A DNA stretch of 64,000 nucleotides from Clostridia bacterium. Lineage in GTDB: Bacteria; Bacillota; Clostridia; Lachnospirales; Lachnospiraceae. The position numbers and the translations under genes were made by a program. The notes beneath the pieces were generated by a model. The model saw only the letters and a program-made list of their open reading frames with translations. It searched no databases and had not been told where the DNA came from. This document shows, one piece after another, positions 29,667 to 38,693 of the stretch (its first letter is position 1; every line of letters starts with the position of its first letter). The stretch covers positions 27,966 to 91,965 of the forward strand of contig CAJTDE010000016.1 in assembly GCA_910574835.1 (NCBI GenBank), given 5' to 3'.

Positions 29667-31058
29667 TTATCTTACCGCCAGCACTTGATTCTTCGCCAAA
29701 AACAGCGGCCGATAAGAAGCTGCAAGATTTGATAATGGTAAAATCTCCGGCTTAATTTTAATATGCAGAACATCCGTCATGTACTTTCTGCGTTTTTCAA
29801 TCCGCTCATATACCTGCGGGTATTTCTCCTTCAGCTCCGCCCGCAGCGCTTCATCTGCAATTGCAATACCATCTTCACAGTTCGCTCCGGCATAGGGCTT
29901 CGGAGGATACGGTATAATATCCATCTGAAAGCACATACCGCTTTTTATCCGAATATCAGAACCTTCATAAATCGGAGAGGATAACCATTCCTCCGTAGAT
30001 ACATAATGCCCGGGATTTAACTTCCACCCATAAGTCTCTTTGGGATAGGTAGTCCGTACCATATCAAATAATTCTCCACAGCTCTCTCCCAATCCGATTT
30101 TTTCATACCAATTTACAACCGTAGCATAATAAGGCGCCGCAACCTCTTCCACATAGTCTTTCGCCCCTTCCGGCAAGTCCTCTGCCGTCTCTGCCATAAA
30201 TCCGGTACGGCAGCTAAGTCCTCCCCGTAATCCAACGCTGCAGTTAAACGCTTCTCCCAGCTCTATCCGCTTAGTCGTCGGACTAACCAACCCCATATCG
30301 CAGCGGTTTCCCGAGATAGCGAGCGGATGGCAGGAAAGCGGGATGCCGCCAAAATGCATCTGACAGGAAACCTCCAGCTCGGTCATGCCTGGTTTTACAT
30401 ACTCCATCGCATCCATCAAGGTCTGTGCCGCATAAGCTGCCCCAAACTCATAATATGCAATATCATCCGCCGTATTTATAATGCGGACTCCATATGCGGG
30501 ATGAATAAAAAGATCCGTCACATTGTCCACATTCTCTTTTCCCGCCGCCTTCTTCGCCGCCTCTACCAAATAGGCCGGAACGTCAAACATATCCTTTTCT
30601 CCGTAACGGGGGTACATCAGCTTCCAGCCGGACATGCCGATCTTATCATTTTCTTTGATTCCTATCTGTTTGAAAATCTCTGTCAAATCCTGCAATTTAT
30701 CAATCGGCTGATTCGGCAGTGAAAAGGCTTGATATAAAATTCCCTCTGTGGGAATTTTACTATATTCATGCAGATTGAAACATTCATTTCCCAGAAGGCA
30801 AAAAGCTTTTCCCTGAGCAGAAAGCACCAAAAGACCTTCTTCAAACCGCGGATCAAATCCTGTCAGATAATCAAAATTGCTAAAATGCTCCCTGTCCGCA
30901 TACTGCATCAGATAGTCCAGGTTTCGATTTCTCATTGCTTCCAATACTTTTTCAAGCCTTGCCTGATATAATTCTTTTGGCAGAACCGGCTCCGCCTCGG
31001 GAAGCCCGATTTCAGGACTTGCTGCTTCTGTTAAAATAATATCTTTTTTTGTAATCAT
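29667..31058 (-). CDS. M24-family (creatinase/aminopeptidase P-like) protein with degenerate metal site
   Basis: 463-residue pita-bread-fold protein with a creatinase-type N-terminal domain (~25-170; LMQYADREHFSNFDYLTGF) and a C-terminal M24 domain. The two Asp metal ligands spaced 11 apart in aminopeptidases fall on Asn and Cys (AFNCSVGLRGGLSCRTGF). His is kept (NPGHYVSTEEW), and the late acidic ligands appear as FQMDI and CEDGIAIAD. That argues against a normal dinuclear metallopeptidase and for a creatinase-like metal-free hydrolase, or a non-peptide substrate. Start ATG 31058 has AGAGGAATG upstream. Last gene of the ABC transporter operon. Confidence 0.8.
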   Translation of the reverse strand: MITKKDIILTEAASPEIGLPEAEPVLPKELYQARLEKVLEAMRNRNLDYLMQYADREHFSNFDYLTGFDPRFEEGLLVLSAQGKAFCLLGNECFNLHEYSKIPTEGILYQAFSLPNQPIDKLQDLTEIFKQIGIKENDKIGMSGWKLMYPRYGEKDMFDVPAYLVEAAKKAAGKENVDNVTDLFIHPAYGVRIINTADDIAYYEFGAAYAAQTLMDAMEYVKPGMTELEVSCQMHFGGIPLSCHPLAISGNRCDMGLVSPTTKRIELGEAFNCSVGLRGGLSCRTGFMAETAEDLPEGAKDYVEEVAAPYYATVVNWYEKIGLGESCGELFDMVRTTYPKETYGWKLNPGHYVSTEEWLSSPIYEGSDIRIKSGMCFQMDIIPYPPKPYAGANCEDGIAIADEALRAELKEKYPQVYERIEKRRKYMTDVLHIKIKPEILPLSNLAASYRPLFLAKNQVLAVR

Positions 31059-31131
31059 ATCATTCCTCTTTTCCGCACAATATTTTGCGCACCTCAAATC
31101 TATGCGTCTCGCCGGGACGCAGGTCTGCGGT

Positions 31132-32508
31132 TTATTTATTTTGAAAATCAAGAACTACGGTTCCATCCTCGTTGTAAACAACTGTTTTTTTGCACATTTT
31201 GATTGCGTTAATCGCATCAAAATACTCCTCTGTCGTTTTAAATACCGGCTGATAGTGCTCCAATACCTCTTTGGCCTTCTCGCCCTCTCCCATCAGCAGT
31301 TTAACCGTCATTGCGGCCAGAACCTTCGCGGAACTTACACATGCCCGCACCGGGTCCACAAGATAGTAATCGCTTCCATGCCCTGTTCCTTCCGCTCCCG
31401 CAACATAAGGATGAATTGTCGGCATCAGACATGAAATATCTCCCAAATCAGAGGTCCCGCAATTCCAGGGAGTATGCTCCACATTGCCTTCTCCAAATAT
31501 CTCGCTTACCGTTTCCGTAAACAGCCCGCTAAGTATTTTGTCATTGGTCAGCGGCATGTTTCCAGGTATATCATGAATCAGAAGATTTGCACCCATCGCA
31601 GCTGCCGACGCCGCAAGCGCCCGGTTTATCCTCTGGTTTACCTCTATCATCTTGGAAAAAGTAGAAGCCCGCACATAGGTGTCCAGCTTTGTCACCCCGG
31701 GGATCGCATTTGCCGCCACGCCCCCGTCGGTAATGATTGGATGAAAACGAATATAATCCTTCTCCTCAAATGTCTCCCGCAGAGAATTGCACGCCTGCAT
31801 ACCCAGGGATGCCGCATACAGCGAATTGATCCCCTCATGCGGCGCAAATCCCGCATGGGATGCTTTTCCGCAATATTCAAAATGCTTCGTTATACATCCG
31901 TCGCTGCCTTCATCAATAGCAAAGGGCTTTTCTTTATTGGGCAGCACATGGGTAAACAAAACCATATCCACCCCGTCAAACAACCCGCGATAGAGAAATT
32001 CTACTTTTCCGGCAACATAATGGATTGTCCCCTTTTCAATCAAAGAATTTCTAAATTCAAGATCTATCGTCTCTTCTGCCGGCACAGACATAAACCGAAT
32101 GGAACCGCACAATCCATCTAAAGCTCCGGGCATAGCAAATGCTGCCGCGCATCCCACTAAATAGGCAGACTGCGCATGGTGGCCGCAGGCATGAATTGCT
32201 CCTGTCTCACGATCAGCCTCCGGATGCTCTGGGCACAATAAAGAATCTAATTCAGCAATGATTGCAATAGTCGGGCCAGGTCTTCCTGTGCTGATTTCGG
32301 CAGTAAAACCAGGAATATCCCCTGCCGGCTTTACCTCATAGCCCAATTCTTCAAAGATCCGCTGCAAATATTTTGTGGTTTTCCATTCCTTGTACCCTAT
32401 TTCCGGATTTTTCCATATGTTTTGTTCTACCTGGAGAATGAGTTCTTTATTTTTCTCAACTTTAGCAATTATTTGATTTACAAATAATTCCGCATTTTTA
32501 TTGTTCAT
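31132..32508 (-). CDS. M20 family amidohydrolase (AbgB/M20D-like)
   Basis: 458-residue zinc hydrolase of the M20D family, which includes aminobenzoyl-glutamate and amino-acid-amide hydrolases. Metal-site motifs: AIIAELDSLL, HACGHHAQSA, the Glu pair in VPAEETIDLE, GKASHAGFAPHEG and the late GTGHGSDYYL. All ligands are present. Start ATG 32508 (AAGG upstream). Lies between the ROK regulator and the M24-like gene in the same operon, so it probably hydrolyses a product of the transported compound. Confidence 0.9.
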   Translation of the reverse strand: MNNKNAELFVNQIIAKVEKNKELILQVEQNIWKNPEIGYKEWKTTKYLQRIFEELGYEVKPAGDIPGFTAEISTGRPGPTIAIIAELDSLLCPEHPEADRETGAIHACGHHAQSAYLVGCAAAFAMPGALDGLCGSIRFMSVPAEETIDLEFRNSLIEKGTIHYVAGKVEFLYRGLFDGVDMVLFTHVLPNKEKPFAIDEGSDGCITKHFEYCGKASHAGFAPHEGINSLYAASLGMQACNSLRETFEEKDYIRFHPIITDGGVAANAIPGVTKLDTYVRASTFSKMIEVNQRINRALAASAAAMGANLLIHDIPGNMPLTNDKILSGLFTETVSEIFGEGNVEHTPWNCGTSDLGDISCLMPTIHPYVAGAEGTGHGSDYYLVDPVRACVSSAKVLAAMTVKLLMGEGEKAKEVLEHYQPVFKTTEEYFDAINAIKMCKKTVVYNEDGTVVLDFQNK

Positions 32509-32542
32509 TTTACCTTGCACCTTTTTTGCTATCGTTCTTTAC

Positions 32543-33718
32543 TTACAAAGAATAATCATAATAGCTCTTTCCGTTTTTAATCACAAATTTATAGAATACA
32601 TTGGAAGCCGCCGCTACAATATTATTCTCGATTCCCTTTAAATGCGGCTTTTTTATTTTAATGCCGGAGGATACCTGCTCCCACAAGAACCGTTTGCTTC
32701 CATTAACAATCATGTCAAACAAAGCGTCCCACTCATCCAACATAGAGCCGGTTAAAATAATTTCCTTAGGGTCAAAAAGATTTACAAAATTGGCTACCCA
32801 CATAGCAATTTCATTTGCCATGCGATTCAATACGTGAAAGCATCTTTCATCATTTTCCTGATAAAGCCGGACGGCCTCCTGAAATGAAATTCCCAGCTCT
32901 TTTTCAATGCTTCCTTTACTAATACGTGTCTGCAGACAGCCGCGTCTGCCGCAGTCGCACAAAATCCCATTCGGATCCGTAATAATATGCCCTATCTCCC
33001 CCGCTATATTATTCTCTCCGCGGCTTAACTTTCCGTTCGCCATTTCAGCCAGAGCAATTCCGTTCCCCAGATGAACCACTAAGAAATAATCCGGATCATC
33101 TATCGTATTTAAAAAACGCTGTGCTTTCGCAAAGGATTTCACGTCATTATCCACAATGATATTATAGGGATAACATGCCTTAAGCAAGCTCCCCAGATTC
33201 AAATCCTGCCAATGAAAGGATGGAGAGCGCATGACAAGGCCGGTCTTATAATTTACGGTCCCCGGTACGGACACCCCTATCCCCACCAGATTTTCAAGCC
33301 TGTCATCGGGAATCCGGCCGAGCATGTAATCAATGGCTATCTTAATCCTCTCTACCACATAAACCGGAGATTCCTCCTCAATTTCATAAGATTCCTGTGC
33401 CAAAATATTGCCCGCTCCATCCATAAGCCCTGCGTCAATCCGTTCTCTTAAAAGATAGATGCCTATAATGAGTATCTTTTGCGGAACGATATGAAGCATA
33501 ATCCTCTGCCTTCCCACACTGCTGCCGACATTCTGTCCCTCCATCACATATCCTGCCTCCATCAATTCTGCCACAGAACGCCCCACAGAAGTCTGACTCA
33601 TGCCCATTTTTTTTGCAATCTCTACGCGGGAAATCGCTTTTTCATTCCTGATAATGTGAAATATTTGATTGATATTTTGTTCCTTTATATATTGAGATGT
33701 ACTCTTTCCGGCTGCCAT
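32543..33718 (-). CDS. ROK-family transcriptional repressor
   Basis: 391-residue NagC/XylR-type regulator. N-terminal winged helix (KAISRVEIAKKMGMSQTSVGRS, ~25-75), then a ROK sugar-kinase-like domain with the zinc motif CDCGRRGCLQT. The usual Glu after the last Cys is Gln. The ATP-binding acidic residues are not obvious, consistent with a repressor rather than a kinase. It sits inside the transporter-amidohydrolase operon and probably represses that operon and the divergent genes until an inducer binds. Confidence 0.9.
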   Translation of the reverse strand: MAAGKSTSQYIKEQNINQIFHIIRNEKAISRVEIAKKMGMSQTSVGRSVAELMEAGYVMEGQNVGSSVGRQRIMLHIVPQKILIIGIYLLRERIDAGLMDGAGNILAQESYEIEEESPVYVVERIKIAIDYMLGRIPDDRLENLVGIGVSVPGTVNYKTGLVMRSPSFHWQDLNLGSLLKACYPYNIIVDNDVKSFAKAQRFLNTIDDPDYFLVVHLGNGIALAEMANGKLSRGENNIAGEIGHIITDPNGILCDCGRRGCLQTRISKGSIEKELGISFQEAVRLYQENDERCFHVLNRMANEIAMWVANFVNLFDPKEIILTGSMLDEWDALFDMIVNGSKRFLWEQVSSGIKIKKPHLKGIENNIVAAASNVFYKFVIKNGKSYYDYSL

Positions 33719-33803
33719 AATTTTATAAAGCCCTCTCTTCTCTTTATACTGCTGTTTCCAGAATAAACCAAGCATCCACAAATATCAAGTCATAATCTCA
33801 GAA

Positions 33804-34742
33804 TCAAACTTTAATTTCTTTATTCTCAAAATATTTATCCGCTATAATAACCATAAGCAAAATTGCGCCCTGTATTACTTTCTGCGCATCAATGTAAACC
33901 TCAAATAAGTTCATATAAGTTGTGATAAGATTCATCACAAGGCAGCCGGAAAGCGTTCCCTTTGCATCGCCTTTTCCTCCTGTAAAAGCCGCTCCTCCAA
34001 TAATAACCATAGGCAGGCACGCCATAATCGCATCCGCTCCCAGATCTCCATTGGCGCTTCCCAGACGGGCTGTCACAAAAATTCCGCCAATACCTGCAAG
34101 AACAGAAGAAACTATAACCGCAATTACACGCACTTTATTGATGTTGATTCCACAAGAAGCCGCTACCTCCGCATTCCCCCCTACCGCATACATGCTGCGC
34201 CCATAATGCGTATATTTTAATATAAAGTCAACAAGAACCACCGTAACAAGAAATACCAAAAACAGCAGCGGAACCGGGCCAAACTTTGTACTGGCAACCT
34301 TCAGAAAAAAGCTGTCTGTAATCCGCACGGTACTGCCCGCCAGAAGCGCGCAGGCAAATCCCCGAACACCAATCATAAGCGCAATTGTCACCAGCCATCC
34401 GTCCATTTTTAAATAGGTGGACATCACTCCCGATGCGGCGCCTATGACAGCCGCTGCCGCAACTCCCGCCAAAAAGCCCGCAATACATCCATAAGACTGT
34501 GACACAAGGCCAAACACAACTGCGGAAAGGCAGGCCAATGAACCGATAGTCAAATTGTTAATGCCTGTCACAAGGCCGAACATAAGGCCAAGCGCTACCA
34601 TTCCATAGGGAAACATAGACTGCAGGATCCCGTAAAAATTATTCCAGGTTCCAAATGCAGGCGAAAAAATGTACATATAAACACTAAATAAGATACAGAA
34701 CATCCATATTTTATATTTTAACAGCTCTCTTATCACCTTCAT
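33804..34742 (-). CDS. Ribose-type ABC transporter permease
   Basis: 312-residue RbsC-family (CUT2) membrane permease with 8-10 transmembrane segments. Family motif GINLTIGS-like LVTGINNLTIGSLACLSA and the loop YAVGGNAEVAASCGININKVR are present. Start ATG 34742 overlaps the upstream permease stop by one base and has GGGAGGG upstream. Pairs with the next permease, as in transporters with two different RbsC-like subunits. Confidence 0.92.
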   Translation of the reverse strand: MKVIRELLKYKIWMFCILFSVYMYIFSPAFGTWNNFYGILQSMFPYGMVALGLMFGLVTGINNLTIGSLACLSAVVFGLVSQSYGCIAGFLAGVAAAAVIGAASGVMSTYLKMDGWLVTIALMIGVRGFACALLAGSTVRITDSFFLKVASTKFGPVPLLFLVFLVTVVLVDFILKYTHYGRSMYAVGGNAEVAASCGININKVRVIAVIVSSVLAGIGGIFVTARLGSANGDLGADAIMACLPMVIIGGAAFTGGKGDAKGTLSGCLVMNLITTYMNLFEVYIDAQKVIQGAILLMVIIADKYFENKEIKV

Positions 34743-35731
34743 CAGTCTTTCCCTCCCCAGCTCTTTTTCACACTTAATGCATACAAGGCCACTAGAAGGA
34801 TGATGCATTTCACAACTGTCTGAATATTGGCGTCCACATTCATCATATTCATGATATTACGTATCAGCCCAAGACACAGTACTCCAAAGAGCGCTCTGAG
34901 CATACCGCTTTTACTGTCTCCGGGCGCATTGCCGCCTACGATTGTGGCAATAGCGGCGTCTGTCTCATAGTTATTTCCGGTCATAGGATTGGCTGAGCCT
35001 GTTCGGGCTGTCATCACGATAGCGGCCAATGCCGCGCAGAATCCGGAAAACATAAAGGCGTACATCCGATAATTATGGGAATTAATTCCCCCCATAAAGG
35101 CCGCTTTCTTATTTGCCCCTACATAATACAGCTTTCGCCCAATGGCTGTCTTTCTCAGTACAAAATGGACAATGACCAGAAATACAACAAGAATAACTGC
35201 CGTATTGGAGATTCCCAAAATATTTCCGCGGGCTATATTCCGATATGATGTCATCTCCGAATCGCATTGTATATTCAATCCCTTGGTCCATATGTAGGCA
35301 AATCCCAATGCTACCAGCGACATTGCCAGCGTAATCAGGTAGCTGTCGCTTCCGTCACTCTTGATCACCTTTCCTATCATACCATTGGCAAAGCCAAAGA
35401 AAATTCCAATGGCAGCTGCCGCCAAAAATGCCCAAAGGATGTTATGCGTTCCATTCAGTATGGTAAGGGCAACACATGCGCATGCCGAGAGTACATTTCC
35501 TTGGGAAAGGTCAAAACCGTCAATAATATATACAACAGAAAACCCAATCGTCAAAATCCCGTTGATTACAATCTGACTTGCAAGATTTCGAAAATTATCA
35601 ATGGTAAGAAAATTGTTGGCAAATATGCTTCCGAAAACTACCATCAGTACAATTAGTATAAGCCCGAAATTATTTACGGCAAACCAGCCCACATCAAACC
35701 GCTTTTTTATCATTACGTTATTTTTCTGCAT
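34742..35731 (-). CDS. Ribose-type ABC transporter permease
   Basis: 329-residue RbsC-like permease, 8-10 transmembrane segments. IDGFDLSQGNVLSACACVA and YYVGANKKAAFMGGINSHNYR correspond to the conserved permease motifs. ATG 35731 has TAGGAG upstream. Second of two permease subunits in the operon. Confidence 0.92.
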   Translation of the reverse strand: MQKNNVMIKKRFDVGWFAVNNFGLILIVLMVVFGSIFANNFLTIDNFRNLASQIVINGILTIGFSVVYIIDGFDLSQGNVLSACACVALTILNGTHNILWAFLAAAAIGIFFGFANGMIGKVIKSDGSDSYLITLAMSLVALGFAYIWTKGLNIQCDSEMTSYRNIARGNILGISNTAVILVVFLVIVHFVLRKTAIGRKLYYVGANKKAAFMGGINSHNYRMYAFMFSGFCAALAAIVMTARTGSANPMTGNNYETDAAIATIVGGNAPGDSKSGMLRALFGVLCLGLIRNIMNMMNVDANIQTVVKCIILLVALYALSVKKSWGGKD

Positions 35732-35741
35732 ACGCCCACTC

Positions 35742-37226
35742 CTAAATTGCATATTTTATGAAGTCGTTCGGTGTCATACTTTCTACCTCTAGGTCTGCCG
35801 CAATTCTGCCCCTCTGGATAACCAGAAGTCTGTCACTCATCCCCATAACCTCCGGAAGTTCAGAAGAAATCATTATGACACTCTTGCCCTGTTCTACCAA
35901 TCTGTTAATAAGCTGATAGATTTCATATTTTGCCCCCACATCAATTCCCCTTGTAGGCTCGTCAAAAATAAAAATATCTACATTGGTATTCAGCCACTTG
36001 GCAAGCACAACCTTCTGCATATTGCCGCCGCTTAGGTTGAAGACTGTCTGTTCCAGTCCCGATGTCTTTACCTTCAGGGCTTCTACCAGCTCATTTGCAA
36101 TTTCCTCTTCCTTTTTCTGGCTGAGCACGCCATTCACCAAAAGCTTTTCCACATTGGCCGCAGAAATATTGTGCTTTACACTCATACTGCCCATCAGGCC
36201 CTCGGATTTCCGGTCCTCACTCAAATAACAGATTCCGTATTTAATAGCGTCTGCGGGACTGTTAATCTTTACTTTGCTGCCATTGATGTAAATATCTCCG
36301 CTGTCTTTGTAGTCAATTCCAAAGATTCCTCTGGCGATTTCCGTACGTCCGGCTCCTACCAGACCGGCCATGCCCAGGACTTCACCCTTGTGCAATTCAA
36401 AGGAAATATCACGGTAAGCATCCTTGTGACTGAGCTTTTCCACCTTTAGTACCACTTCATCCGTATGCGTCTTTTTCCGCTTAGGATAAATATTGGTAAT
36501 CTCACGCCCTATCATTTTTGATGTCACATCATCCTTCGTCAGCCCTTCAATGGGCATGGTCTCTATCACCTGACCGTCGCGGATGACTGTCAGGGTATCG
36601 CAGATTTCAAAAAGCTCCTCCAGCTTATGCGAGATAAAGATTACGGAAATTCCTTGCTTTTTTAAACTGCGCACTACCTCAAAAAGTATCTCAACTTCCT
36701 TTGTGGTAAGCGTTGCCGTCGGCTCATCCATAAGCAAGATTCTGGTTGTCGGATAAGACAATGCACGTGCAATCTCAATCATCTGCCTCTGGGCCACGCT
36801 GAGTGTACCGATTTTTGTTCCGGGGTCAATATCATAGCCAATTCTTTTAAGCGCCAGCTCCGTATCCTCATACAGCTTCTTCCAATCAACCAGACCATTC
36901 TTTTTCGGAAGCCTGCCTATATAGATATTTTCCGCAATGGAAAGAAGGGATACCAAGTTCAACTCCTGAAAAATAATGCTGATTCCATGCGCCTTTGCAT
37001 CATTGGGATTCTGGATGTCTACCTCTTTTCCGTCAATCTTTACCGTTCCCTGATCCTTCTTATAATTTCCATTTAATATTTTCATTAGAGTGGATTTACC
37101 TGCACCATTCTCTCCTACCAGCGCATGTACCTCTCCTTTTTTGATCTTAAAAGATACTTGATCAAGCGCTTTTACACCCAAAAATGCTTTCGAGATATTT
37201 TCCACTTCAAGGATATAATCCTGCAT
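35742..37226 (-). CDS. Ribose-type ABC transporter ATPase, duplicated domain
   Basis: 494-residue RbsA/MglA-type protein with two ABC domains. N-half: Walker A VGENGAGKSTLM, signature LSVAQRQMIEIARAL, Walker B ILLMDEPTATL. C-half: Walker A-like loop MAGLVGAGRTEIARG (the usual degenerate form) and FNLSGGNMQKVVLAKWL, FIFDEPTRGIDVGAK. Start ATG 37226 has AAGGAG upstream. Energises the two permeases for import. Confidence 0.95.
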   Translation of the reverse strand: MQDYILEVENISKAFLGVKALDQVSFKIKKGEVHALVGENGAGKSTLMKILNGNYKKDQGTVKIDGKEVDIQNPNDAKAHGISIIFQELNLVSLLSIAENIYIGRLPKKNGLVDWKKLYEDTELALKRIGYDIDPGTKIGTLSVAQRQMIEIARALSYPTTRILLMDEPTATLTTKEVEILFEVVRSLKKQGISVIFISHKLEELFEICDTLTVIRDGQVIETMPIEGLTKDDVTSKMIGREITNIYPKRKKTHTDEVVLKVEKLSHKDAYRDISFELHKGEVLGMAGLVGAGRTEIARGIFGIDYKDSGDIYINGSKVKINSPADAIKYGICYLSEDRKSEGLMGSMSVKHNISAANVEKLLVNGVLSQKKEEEIANELVEALKVKTSGLEQTVFNLSGGNMQKVVLAKWLNTNVDIFIFDEPTRGIDVGAKYEIYQLINRLVEQGKSVIMISSELPEVMGMSDRLLVIQRGRIAADLEVESMTPNDFIKYAI

Positions 37227-37301
37227 AACCCATCTCCTTTTCCGGAACGGCATGCCTCTCACAAAGAAGCATGCCGTATTCCCCAAACTCTTTGGCTGTA
37301 A

Positions 37302-38369
37302 TTAATAGTCACACTGCTCTAAATCCGCATTGCTCTGGTCGAAGTAGAACATTGCCGCGCTGCATGTCTGTGTATCAAAGTCATACCAGCCTGTGCAGTC
37401 TTCAAGGGACTCTCCCTTTGCCCGTGCATTCAGAACGGAAAGCCCTGCCATAGCGCCTGCCGCCGCTTTTTCCTGTCCAATGACATGAATCTTTCCGTCA
37501 ATCAGCATCTGCATAGTTGTCTTGCTTCCGTCTGCCGTACCAATTAAAAGATCGTCGCGTCCGAGATTTTCCAGCGCCTCAACAACACCCCAGGTCATTT
37601 CTTCCCCTACGCTGTAAATACATGTGATATCCGGATTGGCTGTCATTGCATCCTCAGTTGCCGTAAGCGCAAGCGCTCTGTCAAAATCACATGCAACGGT
37701 ATTTACAACCTCAATGTCGCTGTAATCAGCGATTGCTTCTTCAAATCCTGCAATTCTCTGGTTAGAGGCATTATTTCCTGCCTGTGCGCTGATGATAAGC
37801 ACCTTGCCTTTGCCTTCCATCTTTTCAACCAGCATCTGTCCAATCTGAAGGCCCATGTCCTTCTCGTCCCAGAAAATCGGGAACAGCAATTCATGGTTCA
37901 CATACTCTTCATCTAAATACTCTCTGATCGTCGACGCACAGCTTACCTGAATCCCCGCGTCCAAAGCCGCCTGAACTGCAGGGCCAAGGGCCGTAATATC
38001 AATATCATGGATGAACATTCCGTCTACGCCCTGAGAAATCGCGCTTTGGATGGCATCCACTTCTGTCTGGGCATTGCTGTTTGCATTCAATGTCATATGC
38101 TCAATGCCAAGCTCTGCTGCCAATGCTTCCGCACCTGCCTGCTCTGCTTTACAGTAATCAGAGCTATTTGAAATAATTGTACAGAAGGAAAGCTCGCCGT
38201 CTCCTTTAACTGCCGCGTCTTCCGCCGGAGCGTTCTCTTCCGCTGTGCCGCTGCTTTCTTCGGGTGCACTGCTCTCCGCATCCGTCGCCTTTGAGCCGCA
38301 TGCCGTAAGCATAAGCCCGGTGGAAGCAAGTACAGCTGCCATAAGTGTTGCCAAAATCTTTTTTTTCAT
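37302..38369 (-). CDS. Ribose-type ABC transporter substrate-binding lipoprotein
   Basis: 355-residue lipoprotein (signal peptide, lipobox LTAC) with a low-complexity Ser/Glu/Ala tether then a periplasmic-binding-protein type I fold (ISNSSDYCKAEQAGAEALAAE, GVDGMFIHDIDITALGP). Binds the imported compound outside the cell. AAGGAGG ribosome site. First gene of the seven-gene operon; a strong promoter lies upstream. Confidence 0.93.
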   Translation of the reverse strand: MKKKILATLMAAVLASTGLMLTACGSKATDAESSAPEESSGTAEENAPAEDAAVKGDGELSFCTIISNSSDYCKAEQAGAEALAAELGIEHMTLNANSNAQTEVDAIQSAISQGVDGMFIHDIDITALGPAVQAALDAGIQVSCASTIREYLDEEYVNHELLFPIFWDEKDMGLQIGQMLVEKMEGKGKVLIISAQAGNNASNQRIAGFEEAIADYSDIEVVNTVACDFDRALALTATEDAMTANPDITCIYSVGEEMTWGVVEALENLGRDDLLIGTADGSKTTMQMLIDGKIHVIGQEKAAAGAMAGLSVLNARAKGESLEDCTGWYDFDTQTCSAAMFYFDQSNADLEQCDY

Positions 38370-38553
38370 TTTATATCCTCCTTTTCTATATAATCTGCTG
38401 TTGCAGACTATTTCGTTGAATTGAATGAGACGTACATTCCCTAAAACCACATCTTTTCTATTTATTTACTTTCTAGATGTTATTAATTAGGGTAAAAATC
38501 GCCATTTCACTAGTGGTAACCAAAGCTTTATTTTTATTATTTGGATATTTTGT

Positions 38554-38582
38554 ATTATACTTCTTGCAAAAAGTCTCGTCAA
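38554..38582 (-). promoter_or_regulatory. Sigma-A promoter of the ABC transporter operon
   Basis: Minus strand TTGACG, 17-base spacer, TATAAT, ~185 bases upstream of the binding-protein start. The leader between carries CACTAGTG, a small palindrome within CCATTTCACTAGTGGTAACC that could be a repressor site; this is only a suggestion. Confidence 0.85.
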
Positions 38583-38631
38583 TGTGCTATTTTCACAAAT
38601 CTTTTCCTGAATTTTTGTAATAAATAATCAA

Positions 38632-38660
38632 TTGAAATTAATTATTGGATATGATAAAAT
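38632..38660 (+). promoter_or_regulatory. Sigma-A promoter of the divergent allantoinase-like gene
   Basis: TTGAAA, 17-base spacer, TAAAAT, 34 bases before the start codon. It is back to back with the transporter promoter, ~50 bases apart, so one regulator could control both. Confidence 0.85.
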
Positions 38661-38693
38661 ATCGGCAAATTGAAAAAAGGAAGGAGTTTGAAT

